Shown here one piece after another: positions 12,563-25,056 of a stretch of 64,000 nt of DNA. This DNA comes from Lycium barbarum (taxonomy: Eukaryota > Streptophyta > Magnoliopsida > Solanales > Solanaceae), in assembly GCF_019175385.1 (NCBI RefSeq), contig NC_083337.1, positions 22,514,385-22,578,384 on the forward strand, written 5' to 3'. How positions within the stretch are numbered: the stretch's first letter is position 1; each line of letters opens with the position of its first letter. Below the pieces are notes generated by a model that did not search any database, was not told the DNA's origin, and saw only the letters and a program-made list of their open reading frames with translations. The translations under genes were made by a program, and so were the position numbers.

Positions 12563-12611
<49 letters not shown>
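12563..12611. repeat. (TA)n microsatellite
   Basis: A pure TA dinucleotide tract of about 48 bp in the E 3' LTR. The matching part of the 5' LTR has been deleted. Confidence 0.9.
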
Positions 12612-12615
<4 letters not shown>

Positions 12616-13494
12616 GCATGAGGAGTCAGTGAAGTAACAACAACCCTTCAGAGTGACATAAAGTCGGTAACCTCCGAATAATTTTTGGAATGTATGTCAC
12701 ATCAAAGAAATAACTTAATGACGATAGACATGATAGTATTTCCAGAATCAATCAAATAATTAGGACATTAAGATTGGAAATACAAAGCATGGGAGTGGAG
12801 TGAATTTGTTATGGAACGCTCATGTTCATATTCCAGTTGGATTCGTGCCAAAGAAAGAGAGAAACGACACCTTACATACCTTATTCGTCAAACCATCACT
12901 TAAAAGATCCTTTACTCCGAAGCTCGCCCTTCACCCGAAAATATATATAGCGAGAAATACATCTTTAATCATACTTTTATCATATTTCCCATCAACTTAT
13001 ATGTACTAGTTATCAAAGTCTAATTTGGGTTACAAAAATTTGGGTAGCTTCTCCCCTATATTATCTACTTCCTCCAAATACCAAAACAACTCCCAAAAAA
13101 TACCAACCACATCAACAACAATATCATCAGGATTCTACAAGATAAATATGTACAATTTCATTCAAAACTTTCTTCAAACCTCAATCCATAAGCCAACAGC
13201 ATCAACATAATAGCTATAACTCTTATTCTCATAAATATTCCAAAATCAGCGTTAATAAAGAGAGATTCATACCTTATACATACTAGAATAGCAAGACCTT
13301 CAATATTTGTATTGAATCCGAACCAACTCCGTCGCAAGATAAACTATAATCTTGACTACACATTAGTCGGACCTCGATTAATACTCCGTCACTTGAAATC
13401 TCTCAAAATCCTCACTTTGTAGTGTATATATACCCTCATATGTTTGCCGTGTGTTTTGGGAAATTATTATGGAGAAAAATGAGTGTTTTAACAC

Positions 13495-13503
13495 TTATAT
13501 AGT
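13495..13503 (-). promoter_or_regulatory. Candidate TATA box of E 3' LTR
   Basis: The minus strand reads CTATATAAG about 515 bp inside the U3 end, just past a GC-rich palindromic stretch. It is the best TATA match in this LTR. Confidence 0.5.
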
Positions 13504-14017
13504 GTGTTGAAGTCGATGGAAACCGACTTAAATTTACCCTTCACGTTGGCGGCCTTGGGTCGCGTTCGCGAAGGGTTTCTCAAGGTTACTCTTCGCGTTC
13601 TCAGCCATAGGGTCGAGTTCGCGTAGGGTTAATCCCTACTCCGCCCGCCTAACTTATAACGTCTATAATTCTCTATTCCGATATTGTATTGACGAGCGGT
13701 TTGTTGCGTTGGAAACTAGAATTCCTGAACTTCAATTTGGCCTTTGTTTCACTTCAAAACTCCTAGTATACCGTGAGATATTCCTTCCTCTAATAGGGAT
13801 AAAATTACCCCCTATCTTTTCTTCAAAGTTTCAACAAACCTAATTTCCTTAATTCACTTGTCCTCCAATCTTTCCCTAGCTTATCATATGAACTTAAACT
13901 CTCGTAATAATGGGATAGGTGCATACAATATCATATATCCTAGGAAGTACTCCAGGGTCCACAATTAAAACAACTAATACCTAATAGATTTCACATACAA
14001 AACTAAAAGGTGTAACA

Positions 14018-14052
14018 TTCTCCCCCCTTCCAAAAACATTCGTCCTCGAATG
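14018..14052 (-). other. E polypurine tract with upstream palindrome
   Basis: On the minus strand a purine run, TTTTTGGAAGGGGGGAGAA, lies flush against the 3' LTR. Before it is the perfect inverted repeat CATTCG-AGGA-CGAATG (14037-14052). The same arrangement is seen in F and L. Confidence 0.85.
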
Positions 14053-14239
14053 TTGGAATATCTAAGGGGTAATCATAAATTTCAAACTTTCACGGGACTT
14101 TAGTAAAGTATCTTTTGTGATTGGAGAACTACTAATCTCCTGCATATCACAAGTTCCAATCTACAATCCCTACAGGATACCGTAATCAACGAACATAATC
14201 ATACAATAATTAGAATAATATTTCTCATCATATTGACTC

Positions 14240-15600
14240 TCAAGGGTTTAGATATCACTTTTACCTTGTAGGTGATTTGCGGATAAAGCAGAATCTTGCA
14301 AGGCTTTTTCTGGAACGGTATCATCTGTGGCTGGGAATAAATAAGGGTACTTGGACTTCATTTCTACTTTAGCTTCCCATGTCATCTCTTCCCTGTCTTT
14401 ACTCCTCCATAGAATTGTCACTGAGGCCACATTTTTGTTTCTGAGTCTGCGGACCTATCTGTCAAGAATGGAAATTGGTTCTTCATCGTATGTCAGATTC
14501 TCTATAACTTGTATATCATCAACAGGTACAATTCTGGAGGGATCTCCAATACATTTTCTCAGCATGGATATATGAAAAACTGGATGAACTGCTTGCTGTT
14601 CTGATGGTAGCTCCAATTCATAAGATACCTGGCCTACCCTTCGAATGATCCTATAAGGTCCGACATATCGGGGATTAAGCTTCCCTTTCTTACCAAACCG
14701 CATCACGCCCTTCATAGGTGATATGTTCAGAAACACCCAATCACCTACTTGAAACTCCAATTCTCGTCGTCGTACATCTACATAAGATTTTTGACGACTC
14801 TGAGCTGTGCGTAATAATTCCTGAATAAGCTTTACCTTTTCAATAGCCTGATGAACAAGGTCTGGCTCGAATAAGTTTACTTCTCCTACATCAAACCAAC
14901 CAGCAGGAGACCTACACTTTCTGCCATATAAAGCCTCATACGGAGCCATTTTGATACTGGCCTGGTAGCTATTGTTATAAGGAAACTCTATCAAAGGCAA
15001 ATGATCATCCCAACTTCCTTGGAAATATAGTACACAGGCTCGTAACATATCTTCTAAAGTCTGGATAGTCCACTCAGCTTGCTCGTCTGACTACGAGTGA
15101 AAATCCGTTCTAAGATTTACTCGAGTACCCAAACTTTCCTGAAAATATTTCCAGAACTTTGCCGTAAACTGAGCACCTCTGTCAGAAATAACGGACACAG
15201 GAATGTTGTGAAGACGCACAATCTCCTTAAGATAAAATTTAGAATAGTCATTGGCAACATAAATGGTCCTTACCGACAAGAAATGGCTTGATTTGGTTGA
15301 TATATCAACGATTACCCAAATAGAATCGAATTTGCGATGAGAACGGGGCAATCCCTTGATGAAATCCATATTAATCACTTCCCATTTCCACGTTGGGATC
15401 TCCACTTCTTGTAATAGGCCACTGGATTTCTGATCTTCTATCTTTATCTGTTGGAAAGTGGGGCATTGAGGTACAAAGTTAGCAATATTCTTCTTCATAC
15501 CTTTCCACCAATAAAAACCATTGAGATCATGGTACATCGTTGTGGATCTGGGATGGATTGAATACCGGGAATAATGAAATTCTGACATGATCCTGTCCCG
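14240..15600 (-). pseudogene. E pol: integrase with chromodomain
   Basis: One minus-strand frame runs from about 15588 to 14248, broken only by TAG codons at 15091-15093 and 14455-14457. In order it shows SEFHYSRYSIHP and CPTFQQ (zinc region, second Cys of the CPNC-type motif lost), NMDFIKGLP and SVISDRGAQFTAKFW (first two catalytic Asp), EQAEWTIQTLEDM (third acidic residue), SPMKGVMRFGKKGKLNPRY, VHPVFHISMLRKC, and the chromodomain part SVTILWRSKDREEMTWEAK. Both stops fall where relatives have Gln, so single CAG to TAG changes explain them. It is inactive as read but only lightly damaged. Confidence 0.93.
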
Positions 15601-16050
15601 AATCCCAGTTACATTTGGAACGCACAGGCGGCCTCGATATTTGAGAACCCATTTGAGTCAAGTTCAAATGCTGAGATCCGATTTTGTTGAACTCCTTCCT
15701 TGATAGAGATTTGGATTGGATCCTCATGCTGTTGAACCTTTACATCCGAGGCAAGAGTCGATTGAGATATATTATGTAAGGTAATCCCAGTGTCTTCTGA
15801 ATCTAGTAGGCGAACTCCCATATTTGCTGAGCGATAAATTTCTCTAGTCATATCTAATTTTTCCGCTGGCACATACAATAGACTGCCCATTGATTTGCGA
15901 CTTAGAGCATCAGCTACAACATTAGCTTTGCCAGGATGATATAAAATTTTGGCATTGTAATCCTTTAGAAATTTGAGCCAACTTCGTTGCCTCAAGAAGA
16001 AATTAGTGCCCTCGAGCTTTAACCCGATCCAGAATAAGTGGGTCAATCAT
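15601..16050 (-). pseudogene. E pol: C-terminal RNase H fragment and linker
   Basis: The minus strand reads [17 protein letters not shown], then [19 protein letters not shown], the last conserved RNase H block with its final Asp, followed by a linker to the integrase. The earlier RNase H motifs (YCDAS, LELAA, TDHKSL) are missing. The fragment begins abruptly next to gag at about 16050. A frameshift separates it from the integrase frame. Confidence 0.88.
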
Positions 16051-16963
16051 AATGCTACTTCTGAAATGGGGAAGGTGCACTAACTACTGAAGGAGTTGAT
16101 CTTCTATAAGGATAGGGCCGGTAACCTTCTTGATAAGCACCTGAATAACCTGCGGATCTGGCCCGCTTATAACGACCCCTATTCGGGTCTTGTTCGGTCC
16201 GCTGTTGATGTTCAAGATCCTCCAAGTTCTGAGCAATGCCTGAATATAAGCAATATCCATGCCACGCTGCAGTGAAGCCATCATACAATCCTTAATCAGG
16301 TAAGGTCCAAGTCCAGTCACGAAACGATGTACCCTATCTTCCATTTCAGCTACCACCGCCGCATCATATCTAGCCAAGGAGTTAAACTTTAAAATATATT
16401 CATGAATGCTCATATTATTCTGGCGAAGCAGTAGAAACTCATCAGCCCTAGCCCTACGGAGCTCGGCCGACAAATAATGATCTAAAAAGGCTTTGGTGAA
16501 CTCGGGCCATACTGCTGGAGGTGCATTCTACCCCCTCGACTGTTTCCAGGACTCATATCATACTGCCGCCACATCCCACAACCTATAAGAAGTTAGTTCC
16601 ACTGATTCTATATCAGAAGCATGCATTACCCTCAAAGTGTGCCCCATTCGATCTACAAAGTTCTGATGGTCATCCTTCGGGTTTGTCCCCGTGAACGCCG
16701 GAGGGTCCAAAGTAATAAAGTCACGCACGGGGGAACTAACAGCCCTGTCTGGAAGGCCAGCCTGCCGCTGAGTTTGAGTAGCCACAAATCTAGTCATAAC
16801 TGGAGCCGGAGGGACTGGAGCTCTATCATACTCTTCCGCAACTGATGGAGTAGAGGTAGCATGCGAGGGGGCAACGCTCTGAGCCTCGCCATGCCCTAAC
16901 TCGGCTCGGGCCTTCCCCTGCAGCGTCCCGTATTTTGCTGGACTAATTCTTTCTCTGAGGCAT
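16050..16963 (-). pseudogene. E gag remnant
   Basis: A probable start codon lies at 16961-16963 on the minus strand (MPQRKN...), about 190 bp after the primer site as in element A. The capsid region follows in pieces: VRDFITLDPPAFTGTNPKDDHQNFVDRM, SAELRRARADEFLLLRQNNM, IHEYILKFNSLARYDAAVVAEM and RVHRFVTGLGPYL. A Gly/Arg/Tyr-rich tail then runs into the deletion junction at about 16050, with no CCHC knuckle left. A stop occurs shortly after the start, and frame changes follow. The capsid type differs from that of A and D, so E belongs to another family. Confidence 0.87.
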
Positions 16964-17149
16964 CGCTGAAATTTAAACAGGAAAATATTAGATTATGTCA
17001 TCCTTACTTAGCTCTATTGCATGTTCTAGATCATGAAGAAAAGCGTCTTTGTAAATGCCCTGCAGCCTCCTGGCTATAGATATGGTGCACGAGATACCAA
17101 TAACCAGGACTCTACTGGACACAGATTTTGACATCCCTAGGACTGAACT

Positions 17150-17164
17150 GATCTGATACCAATT
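17150..17164 (-). other. E primer binding site (Met-tRNA type)
   Basis: The minus strand reads TTGGTATCAGATC just inside the 5' LTR edge at 17165, close to the plant initiator Met-tRNA complement TGGTATCAGAGC. Confidence 0.8.
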
Positions 17165-17834
17165 TGTTACCCCTTAACGAAGAGTATGAGTGGCTCCGAC
17201 TCCCAGGCCAGGAACCACCTGACTTAACGGTTACCTTGAATACCATACACTATAACTTAGCGTACACCTGCACGCAGAAAAGGCCCAACATAGAAATATC
17301 TGATAATCCAACATATATGTACGTATGTAAACCGACAAGGTCGCTACAACATCACTAGTATCATAAAGCCGGCAAGGCTAACAGGGAAATATCACAGACC
17401 AAAACAAAGCTGACATGACCCCACATAGTATCTATGTTACACCTCGTAGTTTCGTCCGTTGAGATTCGTTAGGTGTTAGTTGTCCTAATCGTGGAAACTG
17501 GAGTTACCTTCTAGGATATATGAGATTATATATTCCCATATTATGATTATGAGGGTTTAAGCCCATGAAATGAGCTATGGAAGGATTTAAGAACAAGCAA
17601 ATAAAGGAATGCAGTTTGTGGGAACTTTGGTAAAACTTGGCAAATTGTCGGACAAAATTTTGGTCGAAATTGGGGGAGGCATATCTCCTAGAATATGAGG
17701 AGTTTTGGTGTGTTTCTTTTATCCAAATTGAATTTCATCGATTTTAGTTTCCAACGAAACAAACCGTTCGTCAATGTGACATCGGAGTAAAAGGTTATGG
17801 GTGTTTTACGATAGACTGTCTGAGCAGAAAATTT

Positions 17835-18002
17835 CTGCGGACCATTTGACGGCCCGCAGGAATTTTGACGCCCTGCAGAAAATTCTGCGGCTTGTCAAAT
17901 TGCTCCATCCCAACATAAAATGGTTACAGTGAACCATATTTGGCTGGGCAGTTCTACGAACCATTTTGACGGTCTGTAGGAATTTTGACGGCCCGTCAAA
18001 AT
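17835..18002. repeat. Palindrome cluster in U3 of LTR J
   Basis: Repeated elements of the form TTTTGACGGCCCGTCAAAA (17983-18001, perfect) and shortened versions, GACGGCCCGCAG and CTGCGGACC, occur over 170 bp, 400-570 bp from the LTR start and directly before the TATA-like box. The core matches that of H and M while the flanks differ. Confidence 0.85.
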
Positions 18003-18038
18003 GGGCACAGAATTGCCCGACGGGATTTTAAGCTCCGC

Positions 18039-18050
18039 TTTATATATTTC
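18039..18050 (+). promoter_or_regulatory. Candidate TATA box of LTR J
   Basis: TTTATATATTTC lies about 40 bp after the palindrome cluster, which suits a core promoter driving the element transcript. Confidence 0.5.
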
Positions 18051-20151
18051 ACTCCACTTCATTTGGAAATTTTATTTTACCAAATCAGATCCAAAAGCTC
18101 TCCAAAAACCCTCTCTTCAACTCCATAAACTAATCCAAGCCAAAATCCAAGGGAGATTAAATATCAAGAGGCAAGAATCAAGATAGCCAGGTGTTAGAAG
18201 TCTTGCTAGGGTTAGTAAACTTCAAGAATTCTTTGGATATTGAAGCTAGGATTTTCATATAAGTTGATAGCTTGCTCCAAGGCTCATTCTTATGAGATAA
18301 AAAAGTTAGTTTTCATACTTATTACATGTTATCAAGAATGTTTAGTTGTTGAATAACTTGGGTAGACGGAGAAAGTAGAAGATGAGTTCTAAATGTAGTT
18401 TTTATGATGTTTTTGAGTAGTAAGCTAGCTTGAGTTATGATTCTTAGTATGATATGGATATAATCTTGCTATGGAAGGTAATAATGGTGATGAAGAAGCA
18501 TTATACGAAAATGTGCTAAAATGGGTATGAAGTTGCTAGCATAAGTTGAACATAAGGATGAATTTTGAAGGCTTAATGAAGTGTGATCACTTGATTATGA
18601 TATTATGAGTATATTATGGATGTTGTTATGGTTTTTGGGAGTTGTTTTGGGATATGGTGGAAGTTGATGAAATAGGGGAAATGCTACCCAATTTTCATTA
18701 GGTCATGAATTATTCTAGTTTGAATTTAGGAGTATCATTAAGGCTTAACTATGGTATAAAATCCTTCTAAATGTAGATTATTCAAGCTTCGATGGTGAAT
18801 GCTAAATAGTTGAGGAGACGAAGAGATATGTAAGGCTAACCGTTCTTTCATTAAGGTATGGTTCCCTTGCTATATATATCCTTCCATGAGTTCCATAATG
18901 TCTTCCAAATGACTCTATCTCTAAGATTACCAAAGCTTACGATTCTCGATACGTTCATGATTCTGTTGCCTCTTATATATGATAGTTGATCCTCTAAGGA
19001 TAGATATAACGAAAATGATGATGTCAATGATGACGATGATACTCATGAACTCCTATGTATACGGATTTAAGTATGTATGACTATTATGTAACACCGAGCT
19101 TATATGGTCGAGTATGATACCTATTGCGTGCACACCACTGCAGTTGGGTACGGATAACACTGAGCCTTGGTAGGGCCAGGTACGTATGACACCGAGCCTT
19201 GTCATGGCCGGGTATGTGAAACCACCGAACCACTATGGTCGGGTATGCTATAGATATTAACATGGATACAAATACGAATTTGAATATGGATACGAATATG
19301 GATATATGTATATGTATACAAGTATATGCATGAGCATGCATTAGAAGTGGAAGGTCCCTATGAAAGATGAGTAAGTAAATATGCTCCTATTATGATGTTG
19401 CTTATGCTATCTTTTATGCTGTCTCTTATGCTCCTATTACGATGTTGACCATGCTTTACATACTCAGTACATTATTCGTAGTGACGTCCTTTTGTTTGTG
19501 GACGCTGCGTCATGCCCGTAGGTGGACAGGGAGACAGGCTTGATCCGTAGACTTCTTATTCAGGGACTACATAGCGTAGCTCCATTTCATCTGGAGCTAC
19601 AGCATTTGGTATTTATTCTTTTGTGTACATACCTATGGGCAAGGCGGGGTCCTGTCCCACCTATATGATGTGACATACTCTTCTTAGAGGCTAGTAGACA
19701 GTTGTGTATGGTTAGATGTCTTGTAGCCTTGTCGGCTTATATTTTGCACATTATATTGATAGCCTCGTCGGCTAGTGTACATGGATGTGTCCATTGTGCC
19801 GATGATGATATAAATGTATTGTTTCCCAATGAGATTAGCATCAATGATGGATTAAAATTATGATTAAGCTATGTGGCTCACTTAGATGTAAATATGAATG
19901 TACGATAAGAGGTGCCCGGGTGGGTTAGCACCGGGTGCCCGTCATGGCCCTTTGGTTGGGTCATGACAATCTACATACCCCGTTGTGCCTATGAGCCTCT
20001 AAGAATGTACATGTGATCATATATTACATTAGCATAAAAGTAACCATAGATAGCAAGTCCAAAATAGTGGCACTTACTGACACCACTGAAGCTGGAAAAT
20101 CCTACTGCGATTGCTCATAAATAACCCTATCAAAGCCTCCAGCACGAAATG

Positions 20152-23100
20152 TGTCACGACCCAACCCCGTGGGCCGCGACTGGTACCCTAACTGGGTACC
20201 CATACGTACCTACCCGACCGAATTTCGAATCATACGGATTTTTTTTTTTGTTAAAACAGAAATTACAAAAGTAGGCCGATACAATTACGGCACGCGCGTA
20301 ACTTACATATATATATATACATATACCTGAACATACAGACATTTACAGACAAGCCGATAAGGCTAACATACAGACGAAACCCGTAACCCACATATCCATC
20401 TACAGGCCTCTACAGACATACAGAATCATATGACGGGACAGGGCCCCGCCGTACCCAGAATATACATACATACGGAGTACACAGAAGACAGAAAATATAT
20501 ACCAAAAGATATGCTCCGAGTCAAAGGAGCTCTTCGAATGGCAGAGTCAGAACCTACGCTGGCGGCGTGTCACCTGGCGCGTCTGTACCTGCGGGCATGT
20601 AGCGCAGCCCCCGAAGAACGGGGGTCAGTACGAAAAATGTACCGAGTATGTAAAGCAGAAACATAACAGATATAAACATAGTCCGAACCGGAGTCACAGA
20701 AATATAACGGACAGAACCATAAATCAGACTGACGGACAGAGTTATTATCCAGACAGACATACAGAATCGTGTTCCATACAAATAAACAGAATTATAGTTC
20801 GGACAGACAGACGGAATCATAATACGGACGGACGGGCAGAATCAGAACCCATACGGACATACAGAGTCAGAATCCATAAGGACATACAGAAATAGTCGAA
20901 GCACAGACGGACAGACAGTAGTATGTCGGACAGAATTATGCATGCAGAGTAGCACAGAGTCATACAAAATCATACAGAGGCGTGTGCTTTATAAGTACAG
21001 ATAGCACACGCATATATTCATACAGATCCCGGCCCTGTCTGGGGGCGCGGTAACAGAACCCGGCCCTCTTAGTACGGGACGCGGTGGACAGACAGAATCA
21101 AATCAGATCATATGCCATCCTGGCCGCCATCCCCATACACAGATCATACAGACATACAGATCCCGGCCCGTACGCCGAGGGACGCGGTGAACAATGCAGA
21201 GAAATATGCACGATAACAGAACCTGGCCCGGGTCGCAGTGAAAGAATGCATTGAGACAGACACGAATCGATAAATGAGAAACCACCTACCTACAGACTCA
21301 ACATACAGACTCGATCAAACTGAGGGGGTGCCAAACGGCGAGCCAAAATCAGAATATCCAGATAATATGCATAGTACGCGCCTATATCCTAGTTGGGAAG
21401 GCACGACAGATTATCATCAGAATGGGATTCTCGGATGTCCAGAAATCATATTGTATAAACTACACAAAAATAGCCATAATATACATAAAATAATAGTTCA
21501 GACATTTTTGGAGAAAGTCGGACCAAAACAGATGTATTTTACAATCGTACCGGAAGTATCGGGCCTTGTGGGCCCACCTCGGACCAATCCGAGGCTACAT
21601 GCGTAAATTATGGATAATTGACCTTATGAGGTCACCCATACTCATTCGGAAGTGTTCCGACTCCGTTTGGGGAAGTTTTGTACAAAATCTCACTTTAAGG
21701 GCAATTTGCAATAAAATAATTTCAATTGAATTGAAGGAATTGGAGCGGTTTTCCGTCTCGAATTCCGGGGAACGGAGTCGGACCTAGGGCTCGCGGCCGA
21801 GCCTACCACATCCAGAACATGCCTAGGAGTGTATAGAAGTGCTTCACATACCTCGATGGCGCCTTAAGCTCGCTTGGCGTCACTCCAAATTTCGTCCAAA
21901 ATCTGGAAATTGTCAAGTTTACCATTTGGTTAGTTTCATTCTTTCAATACTCTATCTTTACACATAATTGCCTACCGAAATTTCGGCAGCATTTCCTCTG
22001 TATATACGACATCCCCGAGACTTAGCTCGGCTCAATTTAGCAACACAACAACCCAGGGGAGACATCCAAACAACAACAACATCAATAAACACTAAATCAT
22101 ACACTATGGCATTATTAGCCACCTTTCGACACGACGAATCATCTTTCGTTTCAAACTTGCATTTCCAACCAAAACTTATTATTTTCATATCCATTACCTA
22201 CCAAAATCATTACGACACTCATCGGAGGCATCCATACCATATTCACATAACATTCACAAGTTACTCAAACATTCAACTTTCTATCAAATCACTATCTTTC
22301 CAATCTTTCCTAACTTTCAACATACGAGTTCATAAACGCATTTTCATACTCCAAGTTCATTATCATCAATCAAAATTTTAAGACATTAGGCTAAAGCGAC
22401 ACACTTTCCGACAACGACTTAACAAACAATTCTTCGTTTTTGGCTTAACCATTATCCTTCAATCTACTTCACAAAGCCATACACAATTAACATACAACCA
22501 AAATCAAATTCACATCCCATATTACACATAGTACCATACGGCCAACATACTATATTTTCCAACTCTCACTAATTCATCCCACTTTCCTTTCTAATACAAT
22601 TTCCACCATACTACAACTAACTTACACAAGAATTCAAACCATTACAATCATGCAATACATATATATGCATTCGGCCACCACCCAAAAATTCCAACACACC
22701 AAATTTCCATATTTTTCATTCATTCACACATACTACAACATACATACATCATTTTTTTTTAACACACAAAAGCATGAAATCCTTACCTTTCTTCAAGTTC
22801 TTCACTTGGGGTTGAAGTTGTTTTCTTGCCAAAATCTTTATATCAACTTGTAGATAATCTTGTGCTTAGCAATAATCTCTCAAGAGAGGAACTTTTTAAA
22901 CCCAAGAATTAGCTCCAAATTTTTTTTTTTCTTTCTTTTCCTTTTCTTTCTCCTCTCACCCGAACCCTCTTTTTTTTTTTTCTTGTTTTGATCTTGTTTC
23001 TTGAATGATCTTGTGATAAGGATGCATATATTTATCACATGGTAATTATATAACAACCATGGGCTTGGGCTATGCCTTGTGGCCGGTTGGGCCATTCCCA

Positions 23101-23332
23101 ATTGGGCCTCTTTTCTTATTATTTTTTTTTTTGAGCCCACTTGGCTAATTTTGTAATTTTATGGGACAAGTTTCCAAAATTCCAATTTTTGCCCTTGGCC
23201 ACCTTTTGTAATTCCACACCATTGCATTCATAACCTACACATTCATACCAAGTAAGGTCCAATTGTGGCCTTATCCATCACAAGTCATTTTATCTTGAAT
23301 TTTTCGAATGAACAAAAATGTCGGATGTAACA
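20152..23332 (-). mobile_element. K: solo LTR of a 3.2-kb family, minus orientation, TSD aaatg
   Basis: It starts TGTCACGACCC and ends GGATGTAACA, 3,181 bp, flanked by aaatg at 20147-20151 and 23333-23337. Features in plus-strand order are the GC hairpin (20432-20450), the CAGTAC hairpin (20636-20654, one arm mutated), CCCGGCCC minisatellite units (about 21025-21235), a donor-like AGGTATGTGAAG on the minus strand (about 21845-21853), the GGCAGCATTTCC box (about 21977-21998) and a second donor-like AAAGGTAAGG on the minus strand (22782-22789). Poly-T/poly-C runs at 22919-22990 and 23118-23131 are purine tracts in the sense of the LTR. It is the same family as K2. Confidence 0.95.
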
Positions 23333-24526
23333 AAATGCAACGTCCCATGCAATGGGATATCAGTACGGATAAAAGTACTGTGTATGTAAGGTAGGAATCA
23401 ATAACATACCTTATTCGTCGAGCCACCTCTTAAGGGATCCTTTACTCCGATGCTCGCCCTTTACCCGAACCTATATAGCAAGAAATACATCTTTAATCAT
23501 ACTTTCATCATATTTCCCATCAACTTATATGTACTAGTTATCGAAAACTAATTTGGGTTACGAAAATTTGGCCAGCATCTCCGCTATATTATCTACTTCC
23601 TCCAAATACTAAAACAATACCAACCACATCAACAACAATATCATCAAGATTCTACCACATAAATATGTACAATTTCATCCAAAACTTTCTTCAAACCTCA
23701 AGCCAACAACATCAACACTATAACTATAACTATTATTCTCGTAAATATTCCTAAATCAACGTTAATAAAGAGAGATTCATACCTTATACGTACTAGAATA
23801 GCAAGACTTTCAATAGTTGTGTTGAATCCGAGCCAATTATGCCGCAAGACAAAACTATAATCACGACTACACGTTACACGGACCTCGTTTAATACTCCGT
23901 TACTTGAAATCTCTCAAAATCCTCACTTTGTAATGTATATATGCCCTCATATGTTTTCTGAGTGTTTTGGGAAATTATTATTGAGAAAACTGAGGGTTTT
24001 AACCCTTATATAATGTGTTGAAGTCGGTGGAAACCGTTTTAAATTTGACCTTCGCGTTCGCGGCCTTGGGTTGCATTCGTGAAGGTTTTCTCAGGGGTAC
24101 TCTTTGCTTTCACGGCCCTAGGGTCGCGTTAGTGCAGGTTTAATCCCTGCTCTGCCTTCCTAACTTGTAACGTCCATAATTCTCTACTTTGATGTCGTAT
24201 CGACGTGCAGTTTGTTGTGTTGGAAACTAGACTTCCTGAACTTCAATTTAGGTTTTTATTTCACTTCAAAACTCCTAGTATACTGTGAGATATTGCTTCC
24301 TCAATTAGGGCAAAAATTACCCCCATCTTTTCTTCAAAGTTTCAACAAACCTAATTTCCTTAATTCACTTGTCCTCCAATCCTTCCCTAGCTTATCATAT
24401 GAACTTAAACTCTCGTAACCATGAGAGGTGCCTACAGTCTCATATATCCTAGGAAGTACTCTAGGGTCCACAATTAAAACGACTAATACCGAATAGATTT
24501 CACGTACAAAACTACGAGGTGTAACA

Positions 24527-24855
24527 AGTCGGGATCATGCCTATCTTAGATATCCAATCAAAGTAACTCCAAAGGCGAGCCATAGTATCTTGAGGAAACT
24601 TTGCAAAGGCGGGAACTGGGGGAGCCTGACCCCGGTACCTCCATGGGTACCTCACCCTCAACCCGGTCACTGCCTTCTGGCTCGGGATATGCCTCACGGG
24701 CAGGATCATGAGCGGCTTTGAGCGCTCTAGCAACACGGGCTCCAGCCCGGCCTCGACCTCTACCTCGTCCCCTACTTGCCTAGCACTAGAGGAGCAGGTA
24801 CAGGTACTGGTGCAGGACCCTGACCAGTTACAGCAACTAACCGTGTCCTCACCAT
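24527..24855 (-). pseudogene. A gag N-terminus
   Basis: The start codon is at 24853-24855 on the minus strand (MVRTR...), followed by a Pro/Val/Ala-rich leader segment. The reading then passes frame breaks to RVRYPWRYRGQAPPVPAF and then FPQDTMARLWSYFDWISKIGMIP next to the E target copy. Element E (11706-24526) separates it from the rest of gag. Confidence 0.7.
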
Positions 24856-25056
24856 CTATGCGTGAACCAAACAAAGAGATCTTAGAACACATTAGAAGAA
24901 AATACGCACGATAAGGAATCAAAGATGTGAATTTTCCTAAATGTCCTATCACCTCTCGAGGATAAGTATGGAGCTGTTCGCACCCATCCGCGAGACTCTA
25001 ATAGTCACTGTCCTTGTATTGGTAAGATCGATTAACCTAGGGCTTAGATACCAATT
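24856..25056 (-). other. A leader with primer binding site
   Basis: This is a short untranslated leader. The minus strand reads TTGGTATCTAAGCC at about 25041-25054, two bases from the 5' LTR edge, and it resembles the Met-tRNA primer site. A start codon follows after about 190 bp. Confidence 0.7.

Larger units (their letters stand above)
11706..14017 (-). mobile_element. E 3' LTR
   Basis: The 2,312-bp LTR starts TGTCACACCCC and ends GGTGTAACA. It carries a minisatellite at 12360-12490, a TA tract at about 12563-12611, a degenerate CAGTAC hairpin at 12176-12192, a donor-like AAGGTATGTAAGG on the minus strand at 12871-12883, and a second at about 13271. A TATA-like CTATATAAG lies on the minus strand at 13495-13503. 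A GC-rich stretch with TTCGCG-type repeats (about 13530-13640) lies upstream of that TATA in the sense of transcription. Confidence 0.92.
17435..19968 (+). mobile_element. J: solo LTR, plus orientation, TSD atcta
   Basis: The 2,534-bp LTR starts TGTTACACC and ends GGGTCATGACA. It is flanked by atcta at 17430-17434 and 19969-19973, and the host LTR sequence continues across it. Inside are the palindrome cluster 17835-18002, a TATA-like TTTATATATTTC (18039-18050), the GGGAAATGCTACCC box (about 18676-18696), a minisatellite with ACCGAGCC...GGCCGGGTA units (19090-19250), the CAGTAC hairpin (19465-19483, right arm mutated) and the GC hairpin (19643-19661). It is the same family as M. Confidence 0.95.
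11706..24526 (-). mobile_element. Element E: deleted Ty3/gypsy element, minus strand, TSD agtcg
   Basis: E has a 3' LTR (11706-14017), a short internal part (14018-17164) and a 5' LTR (17165-24526) interrupted by solo LTRs J and K. The flanks are identical: agtcg at 11701-11705 and at 24527-24531. Its host is the gag gene of A. The internal region is only about 3.1 kb and runs from gag straight into the end of RNase H, so PR and nearly all of RT are absent. E would have depended on another element's enzymes if it moved in this form; alternatively the deletion came after insertion. Confidence 0.93.
17165..24526 (-). mobile_element. E 5' LTR, split into three pieces
   Basis: The pieces 17165-17434, 19974-20151 and 23338-24526 align in order with the 3' LTR 11706-14017 once J and K and their target copies are removed. 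The last piece lacks the equivalent of about 12229-12878. The join near 23407 lies at ACAT, which is also present at both ends of the missing block, so a microhomology-mediated deletion of roughly 650 bp fits. The hairpin CAGTAC-N8-GTACTG is intact here at 23361-23380. Confidence 0.9.

Noticed and set aside
21968..22381. 137-codon frame in LTR K (and 54376-54795 in K2) as a gene
   Set aside because: Both cover the conserved LTR box region but lie on opposite strands, so they are not the same protein and are likely chance.
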